A DNA stretch of 64,000 nucleotides from Scolanthus callimorphus (lineage: Eukaryota > Cnidaria > Anthozoa > Actiniaria > Edwardsiidae): assembly GCA_033964015.1 (NCBI GenBank), contig CM066916.1, positions 15,230,501-15,294,500 of the forward strand, in the 5' to 3' direction. The position numbers and the translations under genes were made by a program. This document shows, one piece after another, positions 21,785 through 34,500 of this stretch (positions within the stretch are counted from its first letter, which is position 1; every line of letters starts with the position of its first letter). Under the pieces are notes generated by a model, which was not told the origin of the DNA, did no database searches, and saw only the letters and a list, made by a program, of their open reading frames with translations.

Positions 21785-24588
21785 TACCTGCCTTCGATTT
21801 CAGGCGAATCGACGAGGCTGAAAAGATTTGCATTTATATCATTCAGAGAGGGTTGTTATCAACAAAAAAGGTAAACAAGAAAGCTGAATAGTTGTACTTT
21901 TATTCTGTGTGGTTTGTTTGAGCAATCGACAATTATTTTCTGGAAAAAAATCGAGGGAAATTTGTGGATCGCTGAGCGTTCGGAATTTTGCAGTTTGCGG
22001 CCTTCCAGAACATATAGTAAGAGTAAGAGGTGACAATAAATTGGTTAAAACTCGCTTAAAAGTGCATTTCTGACCAAATAAATGCTAGTAGTGGTTTATT
22101 TCGGTACTAAAGGACTAGATAAGGGCGTTTTTCATTTTTTTTTATTTTTCGTAGGTTCTTTCATTTTAGCGCTCATCGAACTCATTCAAACTTCACACAG
22201 CGACAAAAGAAAACTGCAAACTATCAACTCTGGAGTTCGCTCAATGATCCTGGGGAGCCTGTGGCTAAAGTACGAAAAATCCATCAACTTCGCCGGTCTA
22301 CATTTTCTTTGAGAGTGTTCGTTCAGATGAAATTTAGCCACCATTTTGGAGGTACACTATTCCACGTTCTTCTGGAGACCAGAAATATTTAGGTTCCTCT
22401 AAAAAACCTTCAGTAAAGGCCTTCAGAATACGTGCTATCTCTACCACTCGAAAACAGTCCCGAAATGCACGACCACAGTCACAACCACAGCGGGTCAGCG
22501 AATTCAGACACTCACGGCAAAATTTTAAAGCGAGTTTTACAGAAGAAAAACGAGTTTAATAGAAAATAAAATCTCAGGAAAATATCCGGAAAGAGCAACA
22601 AATCCCCAAAACCTTCGAAAATCGAGTGGCTGTCATCTTGAATCCGACTCCAGCCATGTCACGCGATCACGAAAACTCCGGTGACGAGCGATGTCGCGTT
22701 TTTCTGGCGATGGGAGTGCTCGGTAAATTCCTCGCAGAAAAAAATATTGATTTTGTGTCAATATATTGGCATATCTATACTATTATAATCGGGTTGTCTG
22801 CGCAAACCTTTCTGATTGGCTAAATCGTTCGCATTCACTCCGCTTAGGCCTGAAGCTGTGTCGCCAAAAGAAAGTTCACAAACCTGCAGAGAAGGTGGAA
22901 ATCTCGACAGTGAGCGTGTTTTGGTTGGCAAAGAATTCACCCTTGGCTAAGTTCTAATTCAAGCGATTTCTTAAGCGAGGGACAAAGCTGCCATCGCCGC
23001 CATTTTGAAATCTCCCACAGAAACTAAAAAACTGGAACTCAGTTCGCAGAGCCGAAAGCACCATAGTCATTCAGACTTCAATGGTTCTGTGACAGATTCA
23101 CTGTCAGGAATGTGCAGGGATAATTGTTATTCGAAAGCTTTAAGTTGAGAAAACATTTCATTCAGCTTGAACAAACGTACACTAGTTCCTTGCTTTTCTG
23201 TTCGAACGCTAAGGCGAAATGAGTGAAAAATTTACAAACGAAGGACACACACCCAACGAGAAGAAGGAAATCTCTCAAGTGAGCGTGCTTTTGTTGGAAA
23301 AATTTCACCTTTGGCTAAGTTCTAATTCAAGCGATTTTTTCTGCGAGGTACAAAGCCGCCATCGCGGCCATGTTGAAATCTCCCACATTAACTAAAAAAG
23401 AACTCATTTCCCTCAGCCGAAAGCACCATAGACATTCAAAACTAAATGGTTGTATTACAGATTACTTACTATTATGTGCAGGGACAATTTTAATTCGAAA
23501 GATTTGAGCTGAGAAAAATTGTCATTCAGGGCCACTGCCTACAGAGCGCACGCTAAGCCATGAATCAAATTCTCTAAAAATAATGATAAACTAAATATTT
23601 CTTAGAACAATTTTACTTTACCTGTTTCTTCTCTTCCCTTACTGAAATAAAATAAGCATACAAACAATTCCGAAGTCAAATGGTTTTTCTGTGTAATAGG
23701 CTTGCGTTGTCTATTTTAGCGGGTTCTTCGGACTTAGACAGATTTGACTCACACGACACACTGCGTCATTTTCTCCACCAAAATCAGGGAGACCAGTGCA
23801 AAACAAACAAAAAAGGTTCTGGGGCTCACTTCATTTATTTCAGCATGCGGAAGGGATCTTTCTTGAAGGGAGGTCAATAGTAATGTAAATCAGCAGTTTA
23901 TGGAAGGGGGAAAGTCAGGTTGAGTCTTCTAGCGTAATAATAATAAACTTTATTATTCAACTTAGACAGATCAGACAGCGTCACGAAGTGACGGGCTGTT
24001 TTCTTGTAACATTTGTAATCGACAATGCTACATGGTTTCATGTTCGTTTTTCTTATATGAAGTCAAAATCTTAGCTGGAGTAAACAATTCTAGTAGCAAT
24101 CAGATTTTCAGAGAGTTGTTGTAATTTTTTAAAGGTTAAAACTGCCTGAGATATTCTACAAAACTTTTCGATAGACGTCACACGCAAAAGCCTGTTTTGT
24201 TTTATTGCGCATATTCATATAAAAGTGATCATAGCTTCGTGGCTCGTCAGCGAGCGCGTAGGTTAAAAACAGCGCGTGTTCAGTTGCCGTTCAAATTTTT
24301 GCGAGAGCGGAGGAGTAGTACAACTTTTGTGATTTTCAACAGTTGGACAAGAATAGTAACTGAATCTTTCCTGGAAATCTCAACTCTGTACTCTATCCTT
24401 AAGATGTTGTACAAAAATCAAAACTTCGTCACATTGTCCCGTCGCCAGTAATTTAAAATTGATGGGATGCGATATAGCTGAACCCTTTTAATTGCTCGCT
24501 ATACCTTTTTTCTCCTTCAGAATACAAGCGATGAGCACAGGAGTTTCATGTCCGTGTTTCAGTATTTTTGAGAAAAAAGCGTTCGGTT

Positions 24589-24668
24589 CCCTGCTAGCAG
24601 AGGCCTCAACTTTTCTTTGCATTTTGCTCAGCCAGCGAAATACAGAGAAAGAAGCCTCTGCTAGCAGG
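24589..24668. mobile_element. 80-bp hairpin element, copy B
   Basis: Duplicate of 11,438-11,517 with the same AAAAGCGTTCGGTT repeat on both sides. Confidence 0.75.
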
Positions 24669-24937
24669 AAAAGCGTTCGGTTGTCAAGCTAAAAATGCCA
24701 AATGGCAACGGTCAAGGTTTTTTTTCGACTTTATTCTCTCAGCAAGAAGCTGGAGAGGAGATAAGTTGAAGAAAGAGCTTTTGGCTTCTAAATTTTCTAA
24801 TTTTCAAAAATGCAAGGGAAATTCAGTAAACAAAAGAATCCTATCAAGAAAGTGTTGTCGTTTTTATGGCAAATCCGCGCGGGCTGCCTGTGGTGTTCAA
24901 AACGTGTCTCAGGCCCCTCGGCGGGGGGCAAAACAAA

Positions 24938-25033
24938 ATGGCGACCAAAGAGATCGATGTTTCTCGAGTATCTGCAAGTTTTGCTTTTTTCGCTAAGAAA
25001 ATAGGAAAAGTACTTACAGACCTTCCAAATAAG
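24938..25033 (+). CDS. Possible captured first exon, intact (unit B)
   Basis: ATGGCG in a reasonable Kozak context (aaaATGG) opens 32 codons (MATKEIDVSRVSASFAFF and on to LTDLPNK) ending exactly at AAG|gtaaggg. The peptide is not one I recognise. Its place in the centre of FB2 suggests a host or transposase exon carried by the element. No downstream exon could be identified, so this could be chance. Confidence 0.25.
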
Positions 25034-26102
25034 GTAAGGGAGAATTTCCTAATAAGGAAGTTTTGCAACGTCGGAAAACGACAATTTTTGGTGATTTTTT
25101 TATAATTTATTGATTTATAGTGCGCTTTTTAACATATAATGATCAAAACCGCATTATACGGTATCTAACTATTAATATAATCTAACTTACATATTCACAT
25201 TAGTTACGAACCGAGTTAATTGAGCTGATTAAGTGCGCTTCTGCGCACTACGTCCAAGCACCAATTTAATTGATTCAAGAGACAAATTAGTATTCAACTT
25301 TAGAAGACGGACTAGAACGAAGCATAGCAACAGGATTGAGAGCATTTGTTTTTTCCTTTATATTTCCCTGCACAAGAAATAATGGCGCCTTATAATCAAT
25401 CAGACATTATGAAGAAAGATGACAATATCCCATGCAGTGGACAGTTTAAAGATCGAGAATTCGTAGGATGAATAATTTTGCTCAAAGCGTTGCTATGCAA
25501 ATCAGTGTTATCTGGAAAAACTTCAAAGCGCGAGCAAACTTCTTCCGCAATTTATTACTTACTCGGCATTTTCCCAACGAAATGAAACCTCACATAATTT
25601 TTATCAATGTTTCCTTGAGATATTGTTTTAAAAGGAATTTTAATCCGGTACGGTTTTAACATATTACTTCACAAGGTTTGATACCCACTTCATCTCAAAA
25701 GTTCCACATGAATAGGCTTTGTCGTGTTGTTGCTCCATAATATTGCTTGATAAATTTGAAACATTACTTTGTTTGCCTCTTAAATTCATTTCACTAGCTG
25801 GAAATTTAATCAGAAAGTAACCTGGTTATTTGTGCTCGCGATTTGGGGTTTCTTTTGTAATGTATAGACTGCAAATGCCCTGTCGTTCAAGAATGCTACA
25901 CACGATACACAGTGACGCGCGCCCGGATTCAATTGAACACCAAACGCAACACTCGAAATTCGCGTTCTAAATAAATAAATTCAACTCCATAATAATAAGT
26001 TATTTGTGCTTGCGATTTTGGGTTTCTTTTTTGTAATATATAGACTTCAAAGTCACTGTAGAGAATCCTATACGCGAGCCTTGATCCAATTGAACAGTTA
26101 TA

Positions 26103-26453
26103 TATTCTCACTTGGTCCCATTGTGCTCTATATAAGATATGGGTAAGGAGACCTGGCGGAGCTAAAGATGACAATCTAGCAAGAGGGAGGGAGGGAGGGT
26201 AAGGAAAGTAGCTCCACCAAGCCTCGGAATGAGCACAATGAAACCCGAAATCAAAACAATACAGAGCAAAGAGGGAGGGAGGGCGGGTAACAAGAAAAGT
26301 AGCTCCATCAGGCCTCGAAATAAGCACAATGAAACCCGCCAACACAGCGTCCTCTACCAAGGACGCCATCTTGCGCCGAGGACTAAAGGCAACTGACAAT
26401 TATGCTAATGAGTTGATATCCTATATAGGCACTGTTGGTCCCAAGTGAGAATA
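26103..26453. mobile_element. 351-bp MITE, short member of a tandem pair
   Basis: The ends TATTCTCACTTGG and CCAAGTGAGAATA are inverted repeats. GTTATA flanks both sides (26,097-26,102 and 26,454-26,459). It shares about 60-90 bp of each end with the longer neighbour starting at 26,460, so it looks like an internally deleted relative. Internal GAGGGAGG runs are prominent. Confidence 0.7.
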
Positions 26454-26459
26454 GTTATA

Positions 26460-28919
26460 TATTCTCACTTGGTCCCATTGTGCTCTATATAAGATATGGG
26501 TAAGGAGACCTGGCTCCGCGGCCTGTATAACGAATACTGCAGGTCCTCCACTTACTAAAATCGACTCACTCCCAAACTCCGGGTATACCTCCGTGTAAGA
26601 ACCATTCCCAGAGAACGCCATTGCGTTCATTTACTATTTCATCATGATTCGTTCTACTAAACAAAGGAGGCTTTGTGACGCAACTCGTGAACAATACACA
26701 GATTCTTACACGGAGGCAGAGCCCAAACTCCGAAAGATTTTGAAGCGCCGCTTTGCCGAAACTTTATAAATAATTTACCCTGACAAAATACCATTACAAC
26801 CATGGAGATGAGGAGAGACTGGGAAGTCCAATGAAATAAACCTAATTATACCACACAAAAGGTGTACTTCTCCCCAAAACTCAGAAAAAGCATGCTCGAG
26901 GGGACGAGACGCTAAGAACTCTCGCGGATTCCGCCGGACCCTCGAGTATGCAGAAAAGAGACAAAAAATTCAACAAAGGAAATTTTGAACAATAATAACA
27001 AGAACGAGAAGTACACCAATACAGGTACATTAAGGTCAGAAACGATGAAAATTGTTTTCTAATCAATAGCAGAGGATCAAGTTAGCAAAGGTAACAAGTA
27101 AACAATTTCAGAAAAGACTTGAATGTACACGCGAGAAACCAAACCAGGATTTCAACAGCCAGCCGTCCGCAACCCCGGAATACCCGTCCGAGGACAGAGC
27201 AATGAAGAGTATTAGATAACTCCTCCGGGGAAGCCGAGGCAACCTATTGAGAAACCTGAGTCAAGCAACCTAAATAAGGTGTGGCGAAAACAAAAGAAAA
27301 CTAAACAAAAAAGGTAGCCTCGGCTACCCCGGAGAGCGAGAGAATGGAACAAAACAATTCCTTGCAAAAGAGAACACCGAGCTATTAAATATCCATCTTC
27401 TGTTATATCACTATAACAACGATTGAAATAGCTCATTAAAATCGTATTTAAACGCGTTGACACCCTCAAATTAAGTGATGAATAGTCAAGACAAAAATTG
27501 AGGAAGATGATAAAATCTCTGAGCTTTTGCAAAATTGAATAAGCATGATGAGAATAAGGAACAATAACAAAATTCGCTTGGCTGAACTCATAACACATTC
27601 ACCTTTCTTTGTGTATAATCAGAATGCAAGGATTACTTTCGGTATTGACTAAATACTTTTATTTTGCCTTTTCCAGATAATTAGAGCGGAACAAATTCGC
27701 TGGTGGCTGAACTAATTCGCCAGTGCCAAACTTTCATGTAAGAGAAATAATTTTAGAGCAGAGCAAATTCGCTGGAGGCTGAACTAATTCGCCTGCCAAA
27801 CTTTCATGTAAGAGAAATAATTTTAGAGCAGAACAAATTCGCTGGTGGCTGAACTAATTCGCCTGCCAAACTTTCATGTAAGAGAAATAATTTTAGAGCA
27901 GAACAAATTCGCTGATGGCTGAACTAATTCGCCTGCCAAACTTCCATTAAGAGAAATAATTTTAGAGCAGAACAAATTCGCTGGTGGCTGAACTAATTCG
28001 CCTGCCAAACTTTTATGTAAGAGAAATAATTTTAGAGCAGAACAAATTCGCTGGTGGCTGAACTAATTCGCCCGCCAAACTTTTATGTAAGAGAAATAAT
28101 TTTAGAGCAGAACAAATTCGCTGGTGGCTGAACTAATTCGCCTGCCAAACTTTCATGTAAGAGAAATAATTTTAGAGCAGAACAAATTCGCTGGTGGCTG
28201 AACTAATTCGCCTGCCAAACTTTTATGTAAGAGAAATAATTTTAGAGCAGAACAAATTCGCTGGTGGCTGAACTAATTCGCCTGCCAAACTGTAGGTATC
28301 CCAGGTCCAACGCCTATTATATACCAAACGTAGCGGCAACAATTTGCCCAGGTCTAACGCCTATTATGCCGAACGTATCTGGTCAACATATGACTGTTAA
28401 CATGCGAAACACAATCGTTAGATTCACCGCCTTCACCGTGAAATTCAAAGGCCAAATCAGACGCAAGTAAAACACTAAATGTTCCTACAGGGCGAGAAAA
28501 CATCCGCAAGAATGAACACAGTTCAGCTTGGCCAAACTGAATAGACGACAATAATTCCAGGAGCAAAAGAACTTATGGTTCCAAAGGTTCCAGGCGGAGC
28601 TGTAGACCTGTAAGAGAATACAAAGCACAAATTTAGCATAACTGAACAGCGCGAAAAGAAATTCAAAGGCGATAAAAACACACAAAATCAAACTGCTGAA
28701 TAACGAAAATCTTGAACGCTGCAAAGGGGAGGAAAGCGATAGGAGGCGACGAGAAGAATGATGTAGACTTTAATTCTTGACGAAGGAAGGAGAGTTGAGT
28801 CAGTTGAACGGCGAGGCCAGAGCAGAGGAGGTCTTCTCAGCACGAGGACTAAAGGCAACTGACAATTATGCTAATGAGTTGATATCCTATATAGGCACTG
28901 TTGGTCCCAAGTGAGAATA
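26460..28919. mobile_element. 2.46 kb non-autonomous element carrying a satellite
   Basis: It has the same termini as the 351-bp neighbour and is separated from it only by GTTATA. The right end (28,840-28,919) is almost identical to 26,376-26,453. The matching point in the other FB1 arm (about 35,030-35,050) lacks both elements, so they arrived after FB1 formed. Reading frames are short and unrecognised. Confidence 0.7.
27679..28292 (+). repeat. 70-bp satellite, about nine copies
   Basis: The unit runs from TTTTAGAGCAGAACAAATTCG through GCTGGTGGCTGAAC and 'aattcgcctgccaaac' to 'gtaagagaaataa'. Copies are highly alike, with one shortened copy near 27,940. The 3' part after the last copy switches to unrelated sequence at 'aaactgtaggt'. 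Uniform copies indicate recent expansion inside a transposon. Confidence 0.9.
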
Positions 28920-29746
28920 TATAAACAATTGAACTTCGCGCTCAAATAAGTAACTACAGAATATGGACAAAATTGTTAAGATCAAAGCATTATTTCATTT
29001 GTTTACCACAGTAATTGGCCTGATAAACTAAACATTGACGCAGTCAACGGTATCATATGGGAACAGCTGCTAGCGGCGACAATTCATCACTCGAAGAAAC
29101 GTTTTCCGTTCAGTAAGTTTGCAGTTAAGAAAATATCCGAATCCGATCTTTCTGTAAATTAGAAATATGGATTCAAAACTGTCGTATCTAGGAAAACACC
29201 GACCTTCCTCTTGAGAGGCGGAGCCCCTTTGGAGTTGAAATGGCTCACCAACTCAATAAAGTCTCCCATCTCTTGCGTGGCTTGTTTGGCCTGTTCCGCT
29301 GTGACTGGGGATAAGGCTGGAAGCGGTGTTTTTCAAGAGTCCTTTGGTTAGGGCTCAAAAGTTAATAGAAACGTGCTCACCCGTCGAAATGTGTGCGTAT
29401 CTGTGAGCTTTCATGGATATGCCACACAAGAAAGCCTTACATCGAGAAAGAATATAGCTGGTAGATGGCGCTATCTTAGGAATTTGCATTTAAAACACTG
29501 TTACCTAACGTGCGCCACTCAGCAATCAAAAGTTACCTGGCATCAGATCAACGCTGTATATTTTCTCGAGCTATACACTTGATCTGACAAAGCTCCTACG
29601 GCTGATGTGCAGCTCATCTGCCGGGACAGGAAAACTCAAGGGCGATTCAACTATGTGCACTAATCATCAGGCGCGTGAGTTTGAAGGTCCAATACGGAAT
29701 TTGTTTTTATGTCCACTTTTTTTGTCGTCATCCGACACTTCGCTTA

Positions 29747-31123
29747 GGGACGTGTCATTATTTACCGGGGGGGAGGGCTCCCATTTTTTTCAAACAAGGC
29801 TAAAAAAATTAGGACCCTCCCCTTGAACATAACAAAAAAAATGTGACCCTCCCCCAATCGTAGGTAAAAAATTGCGACCCTCCCCCCCCCCCCCCCCCCC
29901 CCCGAAATTTTCAACATAATGAGTAAAATAAAACTTGAAAATGATAGAGAACTCGTTGCTGGAATCTCTCTTTCAAGGCTTCAGGTTTCGAGAGGTCCTC
30001 CCCCTTTCACTCGCCCAAAAATGAAGTGATCCCTCCCAAAATACTCCGACCTCGGTCCTTAAACCAATATATTTTCGCACGATAATCGAACTTCTGGTTC
30101 AGCGTTAATTCCCTGCTGAATATCCCCGATATAGAAGGTCCGTGTTAAATTCCCTGCCCTTCCGTAGATTAATGTGTTAAATCCCCGGCCTGACCGCGAT
30201 ACTTTCCCGCCCTGTCCCGGGGGTGGGGGCAGGGGTGTCAATTGGTGACAAAAGGAACCGCGGTTATTATTCATCACCTCGATTATTTACGTGAGAATGT
30301 TTGGTAATACACGGGTAAAATGCAGTGATCCTCCCTCCAAGTACAATGATTAACGTAATCCCACATCTCCCGTCTCCTGTTTGACCTAGTACTGTAGACA
30401 TTTTACAGAAAAACGGGCTCGCATATCCTTCGTTGCGCGCGAAGCGCGCCCAAATTTAGATAAACGTTTGTTTGTTTGTTCATCGTTTTTTTTTGTTTGT
30501 TCGTCGCACTTCATCAAGCCTCAGAGAAAGGGTAGATGAACATGTTTTCTGTACGGCATAGTAAACAAAGCCTGTCAGGAGCTCAGGAAGTCAGTACACT
30601 ACCTCAACTATATACGTTAGGTCATATTATTCATGCGCACAACTGCGCTCCGCAAATGACGAAGTTATTAATATTTCATGTGCGCGAAGCGCGACCCAAC
30701 GGACGAATTTCTATGCTTGTAACGTCGAAAACTCACGTTTATGTAAGGGGTTTCTTTCAAACATATAGTGATATGCCCTCCAGGCCTATCATTTGCAGGG
30801 AAAGTTTGGGAGAGTTTGATTTTCCTCGTCAAGATAACTTGTTCTTGTCAACGGTAGTGTCCTCATTGCTGAAAGAGTATGTGAGATGTCATTGTTTATG
30901 CGCGCGAAGCGCGCCGAAATTTTTATGGGGAAGTTGCTGAAATAACCATTATCGCTATTTGTTTAAACCTCTTCATCGTCCAAATGTTGCTGAAAAAAAT
31001 TATGACCCTCCCCCAAACAGGAGTGAAAAAAATTTGGACCCTCCCTTTAGACACGCGAAAAAAATTAGGACCCTCCCCACAAAAATAGTAGCCCTCCCCC
31101 CCCGCTAAATAATGACACGTCCC
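29747..31123 (+). mobile_element. PIF/Harbinger-like element H1c, 1,377 bp
   Basis: H1 termini at both ends, flanked by TTA (29,744-29,746 and 31,124-31,126). It lies in the loop of FB1. A C-run of 22 at 29,882-29,903 marks an internal deletion relative to H1b. Non-coding. Confidence 0.85.
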
Positions 31124-32134
31124 TTAGCCAATTTTGAAATTCGCGTGTTGCAGATTGATACGCTGTGGGTCTAGGTCATGCTTATCCAAAGCTCACCGAG
31201 ACCCAGCGTATAAATCATGTCTTTTATTTTCACTTGCCAGTCTGTTTTATTATTTAGTTCTAGGCAGTCGAGAAACACGTGATCGATATGTTAAGCCACT
31301 TCTGGGCTTTTTGAGTTTGCCTTAGGAAATTAAACGCCCTGTATTTGGCATCGACTGATAGAGGGTATCTTCCGAGCTCGGCCCTACTTGCATTATTCAG
31401 TTGCTTTCTTGCTTACTCTAAGTGCTAGTTTACAGAATTTTGTACCATTTTTGGGGAAAAAATTGGCCTTTTTTCGTCTTATACCCTAAAAGATACCTGG
31501 AACCCGAATTTTAACCCCTAAAAGATACGACGAGCACCCCGCCCGACGAAATATGGGAGTCGCCCTATGATGCCAGGTAACTTTTGAATGCTGAGTGGCA
31601 CACGTTTAAGATCCTTTCTCTGTGTAAGGCTTTCTCGTGTGGTATATCCATGAAAGCTCACAGATACGCACACATTTCGACGGCTGAGCACGTTTTTAGC
31701 GGAGCTCCTGCGCGGGCCGAAGGCCCGCGCAAGCGGAGCACCATACCTAAGGGAAAAACGTATAGTATACTATCGAGTTGATTTTTGAACGTCACGGGCA
31801 TTATGGATCATTTTGATGACGTCATTGATGACGTAAGGGCACGTGACTTTGGTGTAGAGTTCCTCTTATGGTCTTTGAAACTTTGTCCAAGTTTGGCTTC
31901 TATAGAAGCTTCCCTTCGGGAGATATGATTTTTTCTTTATTTTTCTGGTATTAAACCTATAGCGTACGCCGTCCGTCCGTCCGTCCGTCGTCCGTCCGTC
32001 CGTCCGTCCGTCCGTCCGTGTACACATGGGAACCCTGTGGTATGCAAAGAAAAAATTATATCTCCTCAAGGGAACATGCTAAGACAACCAAACTTGGAAT
32101 ATTTTGTCTATGCCACAAGGGGGGTGCTGTAACA

Positions 32135-34500
32135 CGGACACGTGATGTGACGTCATCGATGACGTCATCTATGCTTGAAAAATCAATATCTCGTGAAGAC
32201 TCTAAACCAACCAAACTTGGGTAATGTAATCGATCCAGGTGCGGGTTGTTCAAAGGTGGATTAAATTTAAACCAGGTTTAGTTCTGAACCACTTTCGAGC
32301 AACTGGACCCAGGTCACCAGATGAGCGAAATGAAGTGGTCACGTGATGTGACGTCATCGATGACGTCATCTATGTTTGAAAAATCAATATCTCGTGAAGG
32401 GAAGACTCTAAGACAACAAAACTTAGGTAGTGTAGTCTAGGCCACCAGATAAAGCAAAATGAGGTGGTCACGTGATATGACGTCATCGATGACGTCATTT
32501 ATGCTTGAAAAATCAATATCTCGTGAAGGGAAGACTCTAAAGCAACCAAACTTGGGCAATGTAATCCAGGTCACCAGATGAGCGAAATGAAGTGGTCACG
32601 TGATATGATGTCATCGATGACGTCATCTATGCTTGAAAAATCAATATCTCGTGAAGGGAAGACTCTAAAACAACCAAACTTGAGTAATGTAATCCAGGTC
32701 AACAGATGAGCGAAATTAAGTGGTCACGTGATATGACGTCATCGATGACGTCATCTACTCTTGATAAATCAATATCTCATGAAAGGAAGACTCTAAACCA
32801 ACCAAACTTGGGTAAGGGACGTGTCATTATTTACCGGGGGGGGGGAGGGCTCCCATTTTTTTCAAACAAGGCTAAAAAAAATTAGGACCCTCCCCTTGAA
32901 CATAACAAAAAAAATGTGACCCTCCCCCAGTCGTAGGTAAAAAAATTGGGACCCTCCCCCATGTCATTTATATGCCTTCTGAAAAACCTGTCAGATAGAC
33001 TATTGTCCGAGTGAAGCAATGTCTCTTTCATTCTTATTAATAGCAGAAATACTTTTTCCTTACTTCTGTCAAAGCTAGCGCTGTTATTATTTATCGCCTC
33101 GATTATTTACGTGAGGATTTTGGGTAATACACGGCAAAAATGCAGTGATCCTCCCTGTATAAGTACAATGATTACCGTGATTCCACCTCACTCGTCCCCT
33201 ATTTCTCCTAGTACTGAAGACATTTTACAGAAAAGGGGGGTCGTACATCTTTCGTTGCGTTCGCCCGAATTTTGATAAACGCATGTTATCAATCCTAAGA
33301 GATAGGGTAGATGGACATGTTTTGTGTACGGTATAGTAAACAAAGCCTGTCAGGAGCCCAGGAAGTACGCTACCTCAACTATATAGGTTAGATGAAAGCT
33401 TCTATTGATGGGCTCCTGAGCCAACAAGGTTATATTATTCATGTGCACAAGTGCGCGCCGCAAATGATGTCAAAAACTCACGCTTTCCTATAGGGTCTTC
33501 TTTCAAACATATAGTTACTTGCCCGCCAGGCCTATCATTGCAGGGTATTTTTGGGAGAGTTTGCTTTTCCTCGTCAAGAAACACTTGTTCTTGTAAACGG
33601 CGTGAGGGTGGTGTCTTCATTAATTGCTCAACGTGTATATTAGATGTCATTCTTTATGAAATTTTTATAGAGAAGTTGCTGAAATAACCACTATCGGCAT
33701 CTGTTTTACCCTCTTTATCGTCCAAATGTTGCTTAAAAAATTATGACCCTCCCCCAAACAGGAGTGAAAAAAATTTGGACCCTCCCTTTAGACACGCGAA
33801 AAAAATTAGGACCCGCCCCACAAAAATAGGAGCCCTCCCCCCCCCGCTAAATAATGACACGTCCCTAATGTAATCCAGTTCACCAGATGAGCGAAATGAA
33901 GTGGTCACGTGATGTGACGTCATCGATGACGTCATCTATGCTTGAAAAATCAATATCTCGTGAAGGGAAGACTCTAAGACAACCAAACTTGGGTAGTGTA
34001 GTCTAGGCCACCAGATGAGCAAAATGAGGTGGTCACGTGATATGACGTCATCGATGACGTCATATATGCTTAAAAAACCAATATCTCGTGAAGGGAAGAC
34101 TCTAAAGCAACCAAACTTGGGTAATGTAATCCAGGTCACCAGATGAGCGAAATGATGTGGTCACGTGATATGACGTCATCGATGACGTCATCTACGCTTA
34201 AAAATTAATATCTCATGAAAGGAAGACTCTAAACCAACCAAACTTGGGTAATGTAATCCAGGTCACCAGATGAGCGAAATGAAGTGGTCACGTGATGTGA
34301 CGCCATCGATGACGTCATCTATGCTTGAAAAATTAATATCTCGTGAAGGGAATACTCTAAAACAACCAAACTTTGGTAGTGTAGTCTAGGTCATTAGATG
34401 AGCGAAATGAAGTGGTCACGTAATATGACGTCATCGATGATGTCATTTATGCTTTAAAAATTAATATCTCGTGAAGGGAAGACTCTAAAGTAACCATGTA
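32135..34500 (-). promoter_or_regulatory. CRE/E-box tandem array in X2
   Basis: About ten units of the 128-bp repeat, split by H1d. Most keep the double TGACGTCA around ATCGAT and the adjacent CACGTGA. A few have one octamer mutated (near 32,610, 34,300 and 34,440). The sites are seen directly; regulatory activity is only a hypothesis. Confidence 0.7.
32816..33865 (+). mobile_element. PIF/Harbinger-like element H1d, 1,050 bp
   Basis: H1 termini flanked by TAA (32,813-32,815 and 33,866-33,868). The insertion point is within a 128-bp repeat unit. Neighbouring units (for example near 34,250, 'cttgggTAAtgtaatcc') show the uninterrupted sequence, giving an internal empty site. It is the shortest full-ended H1 copy in the window. 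Confidence 0.9.

Noticed and set aside
25929..26399. 156-codon minus-strand frame
   Set aside because: It runs from an FB1 arm into the 351-bp MITE and crosses an insertion boundary, so it cannot be an old gene.
27679..28292. Regular 70-bp repeats that could suggest a CRISPR array
   Set aside because: The whole 70-bp unit is conserved with no variable spacers, the host is an animal, and the array lies inside a transposon. It is a satellite.
30536..30940. 134-codon frame inside H1c
   Set aside because: It lies in the shared non-coding cassette, is broken in the other H1 copies and has no transposase motif.
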